NCBI GenBank assembly: GCA_005223185.1
Contig: NJBN01000014.1
Coordinates: forward strand, 20,848-84,847
Direction of reading: 5' to 3'
From: a candidate division LCP-89 bacterium B3_LCP
GTDB taxonomy: Bacteria; Electryoneota; B3-LCP
Length of the DNA: 64,000 nucleotides
Shown here piece after piece: positions 1 to 10,100 of this stretch. Numbering within the stretch: the stretch's first letter is position 1; every line of letters begins with the position of its first letter. The translations under genes and the position numbers were made by a program. The notes under the pieces are model-generated. The model was not told the origin of the DNA. It worked only from the letters and a program-made list of their open reading frames with translations, and ran no database searches.

Positions 1-333
1 GCTTTCCGGTGTTTTATCTATGCTTACCTCAGGACATGTTTTATGAACCAGAATCGCACGCAGAGCGACCACAAAATCATCCAGAGTAATTTTCTGTTCG
101 CCTTCCACCACACTACCCACGATAATAACATCATTATTCTCGTTATCGTAGACCATCCCTATAGGGTGCGTTATTCCACCGATTTCCATTACTTCTATTT
201 CCGAATGACCAGTAGAAATGTAACGCTTTTCCGCAGTATTGAGAGAGTACGCTATGAACGAGTTGGCAAGTGCAGTCTGAACGGAAATCAGGAGGAGGAT
301 AATTGAAAAGATCAGTTTTATTCTTTGTCTCAT
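1..333 (-). CDS. Secreted protein of unknown function, truncated by the window edge
   Basis: An open frame runs from ATG at 333 off the left edge (111 codons seen). The start is preceded by a good ribosome site (AAAGGAGAG, about 5 nt upstream). Residues 1-23 are a clear signal peptide (basic MRQRIK, a hydrophobic stretch, then a cleavage-like QTALA). The visible mature part is short, mixed strand/helix, and contains GGITHPIGMVYD and DDFVVALRAILVH. I do not recognise a family. It follows the 367-3117 gene by 33 bp on the same strand, so it is probably the next member of the large minus-strand cluster. Confidence 0.7.
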   Translation of the reverse strand, partial: MRQRIKLIFSIILLLISVQTALANSFIAYSLNTAEKRYISTGHSEIEVMEIGGITHPIGMVYDNENNDVIIVGSVVEGEQKITLDDFVVALRAILVHKTCPEVSIDKTPES

Positions 334-366
334 TTTTCTCTCCTTTATTTTCAAAGCAGATATTAG

Positions 367-3117
367 CTATCTCGAAGAATACATCAATCCATAGAATGGC
401 TGGAAAGGCCAGTCCCCCTTATCTGATATGCTCCCACTAAAATCTATGGCGACTCCTCCCGGACTATAAGTGGGAAGACTAGTTAAGTTCTGATCAATTT
501 TATTGCTAAAATCGAGATTATAATCTTTCCAACTGTTCATATTGTTTGTCACTGCGCCAGTTATAGCAGCGGTACCGGCCGCTGTACCACCAATTGCCAA
601 AGGATTTCCACCCGACGCAACTCCAGCTCCAAACGTTGCAGCAGCACCTAAACCTGCCAATCCAGCGCCAATCCCATTGATCCAAGCACCTGCCCCTGTT
701 CGATTCCAGTCGTTAACTACATCATTGAAATTACTTGTCATGCCGGTGAGTGAGGAACTCTTTGTCAAATCCGGGGTAATATTGTTATCCCATAGCTGAT
801 TAAAATCCGACGCAGAGAGAGTATTAGATTTATTACAAAAATTATTGTAGTTCGTCTGATTCGGACTTAGTACATAATTATCCCATGCTTTCGTAGCACC
901 AGTATAGTCCAATCCAAAGTAAGTTCCAGCATCTTCATCTGCTGTTAAAAGGGCAGCCATCTCTTCGAGCTCAAGACCGCTCATATATGCCTCGATATTT
1001 AATTGATTCAATCCAAAAAGCATGCTGGCTTCTGGTAATTCTTCTAAGGCAAGATTTAGATCCTCTATGGCTTTAGCCCGATCGGTCAAGATCTCAATGC
1101 AACCTTTACCGTGAACTGCAAGAGAGAAATTTCCTGAGTACTCCAATGCTTTATTGAAAGCATCCAATGCACCCTCTGCGCCGTCTTTCATTTGGATGAA
1201 CCTGAATCCCAAATTTGAGTATGGGTCAGCGAAATTAGGTAAAACATCAATGGCTTTTTCCAAATAATATCGTGCTAGACCCAGTTCTTTCTGGACTGCA
1301 TACACAACACCTAGCGCGTTCAGCGCTAATACATGTTTATCATCCAGCGCCAATGCCTGATCGAACGCTTCCTGCGCTTCATCCCATTTTTCCAGACGAG
1401 CTTTGGCGTCACCTTTGAAGTAGTGAGTGATCGGTTCCTGTGGATGTTTCCGGGCGTAGGCTTCAGCCCATTTCTCCCATTCAAGAAGATCCCGTTCCAG
1501 GTAAACGCTCAAAAACAGCGCCAGCGATTCGTTGTTGCGGTTCAAAGCCAGGCAGGCGTGCCCTTTGATCATACGCAACACCGGATAAGGTGAATTTGGA
1601 TCGATATCATCGTAGGTTTTCGCCACCTTTTTCCATTTTTCTTTGAGAATATAGTTTCCGATCCGATCGGGATCGAGGGCGGTGGGAATGGGCTGCGGGG
1701 GTGGGGGTGAGGGGATTACGGCTTTATAAAGGGTATCTCCAACTTTCCCCCTATCTTCTACAATGCCGGATTTTTTCTTTTCCGTCTCTATGCCTTTACC
1801 AACCAGAGCGGCAAGATGAGCTCCCACCTGGTAAGCGCGCTCTGCAACTTTCGTCAATGCTTCCTCTTTGGATAATCCTCCGCATTCAACGACCTCGATA
1901 ATATATCCGGCTTCCTCTAATTCCCTTTTGACCTCTTGAACTTCCGGATCATTCGAATCCCCACCGATGACAATAACCGAACCTTCCACCAGGTTAATCT
2001 CTCTGGCTTTTCTCACTACCTCAGTGACCACTTTTTCTGCCGGTTTTTGAGTGCCGTCAAAGACGAGTATCGTTTCTTGTTTGCCAATTTTATGTACTCC
2101 ATACCAGGTGTCTTTAAGTTCGAGAATGATATACTCTCCAAATGCCCTGGATTCCTTTAAATCTCCTGGTCCCAGCCATATGGTAATTCCATTGACTTTC
2201 ATAAACACTGGCAAAAGGTTACACCCTCTCACTTCTCTCGGGGTCATGAAACGGCTCCCTGTCCACTCCTTCGCCAGGAATCTTTCGTAATAACCTTTCA
2301 TCCCGGCAATATGACCACTTTTAAAGTAATCCAATCTCTCCAACGGATCAAGCCAGATACAGGTCAGGTTTGGGAATAGTTCCTTCAACTTCTTGACAAC
2401 TTCGAGATTGCCTATGGATTCTTTGATAAACCACCCTGCAGGTGCATCCCCTGCGGTGTTAAAAATCGTTACTTTGTCCGCCCCGACTTCTTGGACGGCT
2501 TTTATGGCATCTTTCTTTAAGGCACGCCCGTCATACATAAAAACGCCGACAATATGTTCTTTGTAAAATTTCCAGACGTCAGAGCATTTCGAAAAGACAA
2601 CTGTGCCGTTGCTCCCTAAGATGGCATAGAGGGCAGTGTCAACGCCCTCGCCTGCCAAGGACTTGATGACTCTTCCGATCGCTGCATAAGCACATCTACC
2701 GAAGCGTGCGACCATCGCTTGTCTTTTTTTATTGCCATAACCAGCAAGGTTGATATTCTGTACTAATTGTACTTCGAATCCTTCAACACCGGTCGCCTGT
2801 CCCTCAGTGACGCCCTCAGTAATGGTTTCATATATGTTCTGGATCAATTCTTCATCAGACATGTTAAATTCTTCATCCGGCGGCATCACGACCAATATCT
2901 GCCCTTCACTGGGCATATTAGGATAGACACCCGGCTTATTCGAAAAATCACTGCCTGTATTTAGATTAGCATTCCAGTCTCCAATACCGAAATCGGTAAC
3001 GTAGAAGGTGACTTGTTTTCCTGCACAGACTGTCGTGGTGAGGATGAGGAAAATGGTCACCATTGCATAGCTGAGACGAGTGCGTTTTATCAAATCGGTG
3101 TAAGTGTGGCTTTTCAT
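367..3117 (-). CDS. Large secreted TPR protein of the cluster, unknown function
   Basis: 916 residues with an N-terminal signal peptide or anchor (about residues 15-33, ending TTTVCAGKQ). The N-terminal half (about 35-480) is an alpha/beta region I cannot assign; it includes a segment near 355-450 with alternating strands and helices (ILVFDGTQKPAEK, GSVIVIGGDSNDPE). A proline-rich linker (PSPPPPQPIP) follows, then TPR-like helical repeats at about 500-720 (for example WDEAQEAFDQALALDDKH and LGLARYYLEKAIDVLPNFADPYSNLG). Near 810-860 is a long Gly/Ala-rich stretch resembling a glycine-zipper membrane-inserting segment. The start has AGGAGG 9 nt upstream. It lies downstream of the channel/coiled-coil genes. 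TPRs suggest a scaffold on the outer face; its exact role is unknown. Confidence 0.75.
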   Translation of the reverse strand: MKSHTYTDLIKRTRLSYAMVTIFLILTTTVCAGKQVTFYVTDFGIGDWNANLNTGSDFSNKPGVYPNMPSEGQILVVMPPDEEFNMSDEELIQNIYETITEGVTEGQATGVEGFEVQLVQNINLAGYGNKKRQAMVARFGRCAYAAIGRVIKSLAGEGVDTALYAILGSNGTVVFSKCSDVWKFYKEHIVGVFMYDGRALKKDAIKAVQEVGADKVTIFNTAGDAPAGWFIKESIGNLEVVKKLKELFPNLTCIWLDPLERLDYFKSGHIAGMKGYYERFLAKEWTGSRFMTPREVRGCNLLPVFMKVNGITIWLGPGDLKESRAFGEYIILELKDTWYGVHKIGKQETILVFDGTQKPAEKVVTEVVRKAREINLVEGSVIVIGGDSNDPEVQEVKRELEEAGYIIEVVECGGLSKEEALTKVAERAYQVGAHLAALVGKGIETEKKKSGIVEDRGKVGDTLYKAVIPSPPPPQPIPTALDPDRIGNYILKEKWKKVAKTYDDIDPNSPYPVLRMIKGHACLALNRNNESLALFLSVYLERDLLEWEKWAEAYARKHPQEPITHYFKGDAKARLEKWDEAQEAFDQALALDDKHVLALNALGVVYAVQKELGLARYYLEKAIDVLPNFADPYSNLGFRFIQMKDGAEGALDAFNKALEYSGNFSLAVHGKGCIEILTDRAKAIEDLNLALEELPEASMLFGLNQLNIEAYMSGLELEEMAALLTADEDAGTYFGLDYTGATKAWDNYVLSPNQTNYNNFCNKSNTLSASDFNQLWDNNITPDLTKSSSLTGMTSNFNDVVNDWNRTGAGAWINGIGAGLAGLGAAATFGAGVASGGNPLAIGGTAAGTAAITGAVTNNMNSWKDYNLDFSNKIDQNLTSLPTYSPGGVAIDFSGSISDKGDWPFQPFYGLMYSSR

Positions 3118-3276
3118 TTTTCTGCCCTCCTAATTGGAAAAGGTCATATTGTTTATTTGTACAGTCTGCTACTATGATCTGATGTGATACCTTCTAGTAT
3201 ATTCTATTCTGGATGAGTTCGAATTTCCGCTAATAATTACCTCTGGCTCTGAATCCATATCGATCCGTAGCCACAA

Positions 3277-4533
3277 TTACCCCCCGCCTGTTCTGCCTCT
3301 ACCACCACCTCCAGGACCGGCCATAAGTGGATCATCGTTTGGCCACCAGCCCACGACAAATTTCTTTTTCCAGGCGATATCCCGCGCTTTAATATAAAGA
3401 TCAAAAGAGTTTTTTCTGACGATGAACTTCAGCCAGTGCTCATTGGGATTCAGCTTATTAAGCTCCTGTCTGAAGACACAATCGGGATTATCTAATTCAT
3501 CAAATGAGTCACCTTTTACATGAGGCTTTTTTGTGAGTTGCTGGAAATGATCATTCAGATTTCGATATTCATAGTTATTTTCATTAACGCGATAAAGCTT
3601 GTTATTAACCGCCTCAAAACCAATCAGCTTCTTACCCTCAACGGCATCGGGATCGTCAGGATTGAGCTTGTTAGTCAGGTCCTTTAACTTCGTTTTTAGT
3701 TCGTCCTTTTCGGCGGCAATATTATCGGTGTCTTCTTTATAAAGGCTTATCTCACGCTCCAACAGAGTAGTATGGTTTACCTGCTCGCTTAATTGCTGTT
3801 GCAGCAGAGAATCATTCTGGGCAATTTCCTCTTCGATGCTTTCCAGTAGCACCTCCTTCTGCGTGATAGTCTCTTCTAATTCGGTTATGCGATTACCGAG
3901 CTCCCGAGCTTGGTCGGCACTCTGTGCTTCTGTTTTCTTCTCTTGCAGTTCTGACTTCAACCGGTTGATATCATCTCGTAATTTGGTTGTTTCACGATCT
4001 ATGGAATTCAGCTGTTCGTCATCTCGAATTCGCGCCTGTGTTGTCTCCAACACCCTTCGTAGCCTCTCTATTTCTCTTTCTAAATTCGTGATCTTTTGAT
4101 CCAATTCTTCCAGTAATTCTGTTTTATCCGCATCTTTAACCGCTTTCTCCAGCTCTATCTTCAAGCGATTCAGTTCAGCGATTTTACTTTGCACTACATA
4201 GTATAATCTTCGCTTCTCTCCTTCAAGCCTATCTGCAACCTCTTTTTCAGCTTCCTGGCTTGCTGCTGTGACTTTGACTTCCGCTTCCAAAATTTGCAGA
4301 TTCATTTCAAACGTCCTGATCTCATTCTCCAGGTTACGTATCGTGCTTTCTATGTTAGCGATATCTCCTCTGAATCGCTCTCTGTCCTCCTCAGACTGCA
4401 CCAGTCCGTCCACATCTGTGGATTTTGTTCCTGTTGTGGGAATGATAACCCAGATCGTTCCCAGTAGAATCAGGGCAATAATGGTCAGCAGGGGATCCTG
4501 AAATATATCTAATACGGAAGTTTCTTCCTTCAA
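3277..4533 (-). CDS. Membrane-anchored coiled-coil protein B, putative partner of the MotA/ExbB-like protein
   Basis: I place the start at TTG 4533: it has AAGGAG 6 nt upstream and overlaps the preceding stop as TTGA, so translation is coupled. A longer frame to 4590 would run 61 bp into the upstream gene. The product is 418 residues. One transmembrane helix lies near residues 13-32 (LLTIIALILLGTIWVIIP), then a very long heptad-rich coiled coil (about 45-300), and a C-terminal domain with FIVRKNSFDLYIKARDIAW followed by a Gly/Arg-rich tail. The C-terminal pattern resembles that of the upstream paralogue (FVVLFVRPEGVETF). No OmpA, TolR or MotB peptidoglycan-binding domain is visible. One helix plus a coil next to a MotA/ExbB protein suggests a B-type stator or tether; that role is inference. 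Confidence 0.75.
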   Translation of the reverse strand: MKEETSVLDIFQDPLLTIIALILLGTIWVIIPTTGTKSTDVDGLVQSEEDRERFRGDIANIESTIRNLENEIRTFEMNLQILEAEVKVTAASQEAEKEVADRLEGEKRRLYYVVQSKIAELNRLKIELEKAVKDADKTELLEELDQKITNLEREIERLRRVLETTQARIRDDEQLNSIDRETTKLRDDINRLKSELQEKKTEAQSADQARELGNRITELEETITQKEVLLESIEEEIAQNDSLLQQQLSEQVNHTTLLEREISLYKEDTDNIAAEKDELKTKLKDLTNKLNPDDPDAVEGKKLIGFEAVNNKLYRVNENNYEYRNLNDHFQQLTKKPHVKGDSFDELDNPDCVFRQELNKLNPNEHWLKFIVRKNSFDLYIKARDIAWKKKFVVGWWPNDDPLMAGPGGGGRGRTGGG

Positions 4534-5678
4534 GGTGTGCTCCTTTTTAAGAAGTCTAACTTCTGCTTTTTTGCGAGAGGTTCCGTACAATATTCAGATG
4601 TAATCTCTGTAACCCCATCGTGCACCGCTTCAAATGTTTCAACTCCTTCCGGCCGCACGAAAAGGACCACAAAGTCATAGTCGTGACAGAGGTTTTTCCA
4701 AAAGCTCTTTTCCGCAAACTGTGACGAGGAAATCAGCCGCCCTGCGGGGTACGTAATGATAGCTTCCCGTTGACAATCTATATAAAGTGGATTCTGGTAG
4801 GCGGTTCCCCCGCCGGTTCTCGACTGTATTCTCAAAATGTCAATTTCCTCCTGAAGAGCCGCCTTCAAATTCTTGAGCCGCGCTAATTCTTCCTCGAGGT
4901 CTGACTGCGTCAGTTGTAAGGAATCTCCTATTGCCTTGCCGTGCTCAGGGGAAAGCTGCTTAGATAATTCCGCAATAAGATCTATGTAATCTTGGAGCTC
5001 CTGTTTGAGTTGAATCAACTGATCTTCTTTTTCTGCAAGACTACCGGGGTCAACGCCTGCATCAAGTATGGCCTGTATCAGTCTATCAATTTCTTGGTGC
5101 AGTCTTTTATGTTTATCCCGCAATCTATCCAATTCCTTTTGTTTACCCTTTAATTGTTGCTGATTAACCGGATGCTTGGATACAGTCCGATTCAATTCAT
5201 TAAGATCACGCTTCAGTTTTTCAAGTTCTTCGCGCAGTTTCTCTATCTCCACCTGTTTGTTGATCACTTCATCTGGGTCGGGAAGATCCTGGAGATGCTC
5301 AAGCTCCCGTTTCAGTTTGGCGATCTGTTGGATCAAGAAGTCATATTCTGCATCCAAACGGCTGACTTCCGATTGTTTCTGGTATTCTCTGTTTTCTGCG
5401 ACACTTTCCGAGTCAGGGTGAAGAGACTCAAACTCTGCCCTCTTCCTTTCTAATATATTGAAGATATTATCTTTAAGCTTCTCGAATTCTTCAAGTTGTG
5501 CCTCTTTGTCGGAGCGCTCTTTCAGCAACTGTAATGCAACTGTTATGGCGCGATCCGATTCTTCCGGTGATTCAATATATGCGCTGGTTACAGCTAAACT
5601 CAGAGCGAAGAATGCCACCACGCCAACAATGCAACATAAAAGTAGCAATATTTCAATGTTGCCTTCCCGATTCCTCAC
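4530..5678 (-). CDS. Membrane-anchored coiled-coil protein A, putative partner of the MotA/ExbB-like protein
   Basis: 382 residues. Translation starts at GTG 5678, overlapping the stop of the MotA/ExbB-like gene as GTGA, with GGAGATAGGAA just upstream. A single transmembrane helix lies at about 9-33 (ILLLLCCIVGVVAFFALSL). A charged coiled coil spans about 45-285. The C-terminal globular domain of about 90 residues contains IITYPAGRLISSS and FVVLFVRPEGVETFEAV. The next gene has the same architecture and a related C-terminal pattern, so the two look like diverged paralogues, perhaps forming a heteromer. The order channel - coil A - coil B recalls MotAB, ExbBD and ZorAB pairs, but the usual periplasmic peptidoglycan-binding domain is absent. 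Function is inferred from context only. Confidence 0.8.
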   Translation of the reverse strand: MRNREGNIEILLLLCCIVGVVAFFALSLAVTSAYIESPEESDRAITVALQLLKERSDKEAQLEEFEKLKDNIFNILERKRAEFESLHPDSESVAENREYQKQSEVSRLDAEYDFLIQQIAKLKRELEHLQDLPDPDEVINKQVEIEKLREELEKLKRDLNELNRTVSKHPVNQQQLKGKQKELDRLRDKHKRLHQEIDRLIQAILDAGVDPGSLAEKEDQLIQLKQELQDYIDLIAELSKQLSPEHGKAIGDSLQLTQSDLEEELARLKNLKAALQEEIDILRIQSRTGGGTAYQNPLYIDCQREAIITYPAGRLISSSQFAEKSFWKNLCHDYDFVVLFVRPEGVETFEAVHDGVTEITSEYCTEPLAKKQKLDFLKRSTP

Positions 5679-6676
5679 TTCCTATCTCCAGAATTTTTGG
5701 ATTTGTTATTCTGTGACCTACGCGATTGTGTAGTTTTGGTGTTTTGGTTCTTGGTTAATTTATCGATAGATAAACTCAGTCTCGAAACCGATTTCTCGAT
5801 TCCCTCAATTAACTGGTGGTTTTGATCGTGTATTTTTTCGAAGACTCCAGTTATGGTAGAGGATAATTCTGCCTGAATTCCGGATAAAGTGTTTTCAACG
5901 TCCGCCGGAGCTGGTCTCGCGTGAGCATCTGCTGGAAACGGTTGCGGACTACCGTCCGCCTTTATCTGTCCGACGAGCACCCGCGCTCTCTCATCGACTC
6001 GGCTGACAAGCAGTTCTTCGCGATGTCGCAAGAAAGAAGTCATTAGGATAAGGGCCACTGTATAACCCAGAGCCAACAGTGTTGTGTCAAATGCAAAACT
6101 CATTGAGGCAGCAAATCCTTTCAGAGCAGCGCGAAGTGCGAATATATCAGTAACTTCCGGAAACTTGAGCATACCCGTTGACAATCCTATAACAGTGCCG
6201 AGAAAACCGATAACGGGGACTATACTACGAAGGCTATTCAAGATTAAATGTCCCCGTTCTACCTCAGCCATGTCGCGCTGGGAGAGCTCCTCATTGAGCC
6301 GGATGATGTCTTCGCGGTAAATGAAAGCCTGCAGGAGTTCCCGAATACGCCTCAATGTCAGGCTTCTACCGTGCTCTGTTGGCATAGATCTGATGATCTT
6401 GCTGGCATCCTCATGGGAAATCAAGTACTCCGGTAATTTGACCTTTTCAAAAGCCTTTTCCTCTTTTCTGAACAAGGAATAGCGTTGGAACCAGAATAGG
6501 ATAGCGATTGAAAAAAGCCATGTATTTAGTAATTGAATAGGCCATGCCCGGATTAAGAAACTATAAAAGTAGTTGTCTTCAGGAAGTAGGTATTTTACAG
6601 CAAGGGCTACAATCCCCACCTCCAATCCCAGCACGATATATAAAAGCATAGAGTTTGAACCGCTCTGTGATCTCAT
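5675..6676 (-). CDS. MotA/TolQ/ExbB-family proton-channel-like membrane protein
   Basis: 333 residues from ATG 6676, which has AAGGAGA 7 nt upstream; a 31-codon upstream extension lacks a ribosome site and is rejected. Four membrane helices are predicted at about 11-30, 46-64, 150-170 and 190-214. The last two carry the family signature: PVIGFLGTVIGLSTGM (the GTVxG stretch) and FAFDTTLLALGYTVALIL. The large cytoplasmic segment between helices 2 and 3 is typical of TolQ/ExbB/MotA. The C-terminal tail (about 240-333) is amphipathic and then Lys/Asn/Ser-rich. Family members conduct H+ or Na+ to energise a partner protein; here the partners would be the two coupled coiled-coil proteins. Whether it is an active channel cannot be told from sequence alone. 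Confidence 0.88.
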   Translation of the reverse strand: MRSQSGSNSMLLYIVLGLEVGIVALAVKYLLPEDNYFYSFLIRAWPIQLLNTWLFSIAILFWFQRYSLFRKEEKAFEKVKLPEYLISHEDASKIIRSMPTEHGRSLTLRRIRELLQAFIYREDIIRLNEELSQRDMAEVERGHLILNSLRSIVPVIGFLGTVIGLSTGMLKFPEVTDIFALRAALKGFAASMSFAFDTTLLALGYTVALILMTSFLRHREELLVSRVDERARVLVGQIKADGSPQPFPADAHARPAPADVENTLSGIQAELSSTITGVFEKIHDQNHQLIEGIEKSVSRLSLSIDKLTKNQNTKTTQSRRSQNNKSKNSGDRK

Positions 6677-7104
6677 CTTGAATCTCCTTTTATTGGTAAG
6701 CTTCAGATTAACCGTTATAAGAAAAATCTTTCTGAGCCATACCGTACGTTGAGTTCGATCGTGCTCCACACTACATAAGAGCGATAATTTTTCATCAGTA
6801 TCTTTTAGAACGAGGATTACAGTAGATCTCCGATTTAAATCGGAGATGCAGGATTATTGTCGTGTACTTTCAGAGATACCGTGTAAAGGTGATGATATAT
6901 TAGACTCCAGAACGGAGCTATATCTCGTGAGTGAGGATAGTAAACCGTGTGTACAAACTAACAAAGCAAATCATATCTTCCCTGCAGATGCGGGATATAG
7001 CTATCTTTAGATATTTATCAAATCTGGTTAGTTTGTTAGGTTATTAAACTTCGTATTTCAAATAGGTCGTGGTTATTTTATTATTATTGGAAAGGGCATT
7101 TGCG
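6677..7104. other. Gene-free gap inside the cluster, probable regulatory region
   Basis: About 430 bp with no credible reading frame on either strand, by far the longest gap in an otherwise tightly packed cluster. It separates the kinase gene from the channel/coiled-coil genes. It holds a 22-bp perfect palindrome (6826-6847) and a widely spaced inverted repeat, CAAACTAAC near 6953 and GTTAGTTTG near 7026. A second promoter for the channel half of the cluster is plausible, but I see no strong sigma70 hexamers. Confidence 0.5.
6826..6847. promoter_or_regulatory. 22-bp perfect palindrome, candidate operator
   Basis: Two 11-base half sites (ATCTCCGATTT and its exact complement) meet without a spacer. 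The symmetry stops at both ends. No T-run follows on either strand, so it does not look like a terminator. It lies 150 bp upstream of the MotA/ExbB-like start, in the only long gap of the cluster, which fits a binding site for a dimeric regulator. This is inference from symmetry and position. Confidence 0.4.
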
Positions 7105-10100
7105 CTACTTGGGCACGCAGACGAGACGGAATCCAGTGATCGATTCCCTGGCGCTTTGAATTCGTCTGGTTCGTTTCGTGCAGGTCAAGTACTTGGGATC
7201 TGTGGTTTCGTAACTGCCGCCGCGGACGATCTTCTCCTGGCCAAACATCGGTCCTTTGGGATCGGTGACCTGCGACGATGGGTAATAGTCGTACCAATCC
7301 TGACACCATTCCTGGACATTACCGTGCATATCGTAGAGGTTCCAGCCGTTAGGTTGTTTTTGGGCGACAGGATGAGTTGTCCTTCCCGCATTAGCACCAT
7401 ACCAAGCATAATCACCTAACATAGCGGGATTATCTCCAAAGGAGAACCGCGTATTGTTTCCGGCTTTGCAGGCATGTTCCCATTCGGCTTCTGTAGGAAG
7501 GCGATAAGTATTGTTCGGATCTAAACCGTTCAGCTTTATAAGAAAGTGCTGGATCTCCTCTTGGGACACATTTTCAACCGGATTCTGCTGATTCCCCTGG
7601 AAAAATGAGGGATTCGATCCCATGACTTCAATCCATTTTGACTGTGTAATTTCGTGGTTTCCCATCCATATCATTCTAGTAAATTTAACTTGATGTTTCG
7701 GCCTTTCATCCAGATTCAAACCCTTCACGTTTGATTCGTATCCCATTTCAAGACTGACAGAAGGCACCCAGACAAACTCCATCCCAGAAAAGGTTCTTTT
7801 AATACCTGCTTTCATCCACTGGTAGGATTCTTCGCGGTAATTCAGAGCATCCGGATAGTTCGCTGGTTTCTTATCGATTTGCTTCCCAAGCTCAATAACT
7901 TCACCCCATTTTTTATAGGCTTCTTCGTAGTTTTTTACTGAAAACAGTTCTTGAGCTTTGTTATATTCCTGCTTGAAGAGACTAAACAACTCGAGTTGCG
8001 CGATAGCATGGGTACGCTGTTGCCTGGCTTTTGAGAGACTGGTTGGAAGGGGTTTTACTTTTTCCCCTGTTGCAATGGCAGATTTAAAAGCTGCAATAGC
8101 TTCATCATAACGAGCGGCTTTCAGAAGCTGTTTAGCTCTGCTGAAGGTTGTCTCATATTCCTGCTTGAGGCGTTCATTCTCCTGGATCTTGTGAACAACT
8201 TCATCTTTTAGATCCTTAGCGTTTTGCAGGTCTGTGGGTATAGGATCCATTCTCTCTGCGGTTCCAATTGCCTCGGTTAATTTATCCACAGCCTTTTGCC
8301 AGCTCAGTGGATCTTCCGCACGTGCCAGTGGTATGGCTTCGTCGTAAAGGCGCTTGTACTTCCAGTATCTCACAATCTGAGTGTCGAGATGTTCTTTCAG
8401 CGCACTGGTTTGGGCGAGGTCGGTCGGTTGGGGATTCATTTTGTTCGCGATAGTGAGTGCAGAATCCACTTTTGTCCTGGCAACTTCCCAATCATCCGGA
8501 TCGGTCGAGTTGCGAAGCGGTTTAGCTTCTGCCACCAGTTCTGTATATAACTGATAATTGGCAATCTGTATTTCTACTACTTGCTTCAGGATCAGAATTT
8601 CCGATAAGTTCGGTGGCATGGGATTCATCTGGTGGGCGATATCGATCGCGGAGGTGAATTCTTGCGCGGCCGCCTTCCAAACTTCGACGTCTTTTGATTC
8701 ACGCCAGTGCTGCGCTTCCTCGACAAGCTTTGTGTATTCCTCAAACCGGCTGATTTGTATTTCTACTTTCTCTTTCAACTCTTCCAGGTAAGCGTACTCA
8801 GAAAAGCTGACTTTCATCTCTTTCGCGGTTTGGATAGCGCTATCCAACTTTACAATAGCCAGCGACCAGTTCTTTGGATTAGGCGACATTTGTAGAGATT
8901 TGGCCTCCTCAATAAAATGTTCGAACGCGTGATAGGATATAATGCGGGTCTCTAACTTCTGCTTTAAATCTTCCACCTTGGAATAATCGGAAGGTGCTGG
9001 ATCCATTTGAGTGGCAAAATTCAGTGCTTCGTCACACAGTACTACTGCCTGCTCCCAGTCCAGAAGCTCTAGCGATTGCTCGAAATCTTCCGCCCGTGAG
9101 ACGATTTCCTGGTACTGTCTGTACACCCTAAGTTGGCTCAGCAGACTCTGTCTGATTTCGATAATTTCAGTTAAATCCCTGGGTCTTTTCTTCAGGCTAT
9201 CAGATAAAATGATAGCCTCATCGTACTTAGTGACAGCTTTCTCCCAATCTTCATAATTTTTTGACTTTATCAAACGGCTGGCATTTTTTACAAGTTGTTC
9301 ATAACGATCTATTAGATCTTTTGAGCTCGAAGCGACTTGAACCTGAGGGGAGGGAGGTGCGGGTATGACTTGCATGATAATAGTTATTATGCTTACAAGC
9401 AGAATAAGCGCTAGAACTATCAATACTATGGTAGCTGAAGATAGCTTCTTAGATTTACTCTCCTCACCTGGATCGACAACAGGTGGGATTTTACCGCTTG
9501 AAGTTTCCGGTCTTTGCCCTAACCGTGGTTTGTATCCCTCGTCCTCCAAGAACTGCTGGACCTCCTCTAACGTCGCTCGTTGGTTTGGATCTTTCCGTAG
9601 CATGGAAGAAATAATACGGTGGTATTTTTCCTGTAGCTTTGCTTGAATCTTCCGCTCCGGATCCTCGTTCATCTTTTTCTGCAAGATTTCCGCATCGGTT
9701 TTCCCTTTGAAAAGACTTTCCCCGGTAAGCATTTCAAACCATATCAATCCAAGCGAATAAATATCCATTTGGGGAGTAGGACAATCACCTGAGTGATGTT
9801 CTGGAGACATGTAGGGAAAAGTGCCGTAAGCACCGATAGTTGTGCTGTTCGATGACAATTCCTTCGCAACCCCGAAATCGCAAACGACGACTTGCATATA
9901 GTCCCCGTCCCGGAATAATATATTTTTTGGTTTTAGATCGCGATGAATCACTCCTTTCTTATGAGCTGCCTCCAAAGCTTGGCAAACCTGTGCTATAATC
10001 GTGGTGGCAACCGATTGCTCGGGTTTTTTCTTCTTCTCCAGATAGTCCGATAAATCGGTATTGCCTTGAACGTACTCCAGCTCGATAAAGGGGATGTCTA

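Noticed and set aside
3277-6676. Zorya-type defence system
   Set aside because: A ZorA-like channel is present, but no ZorB cell-wall domain, no ZorC/D or helicase, and no neighbouring defence genes.
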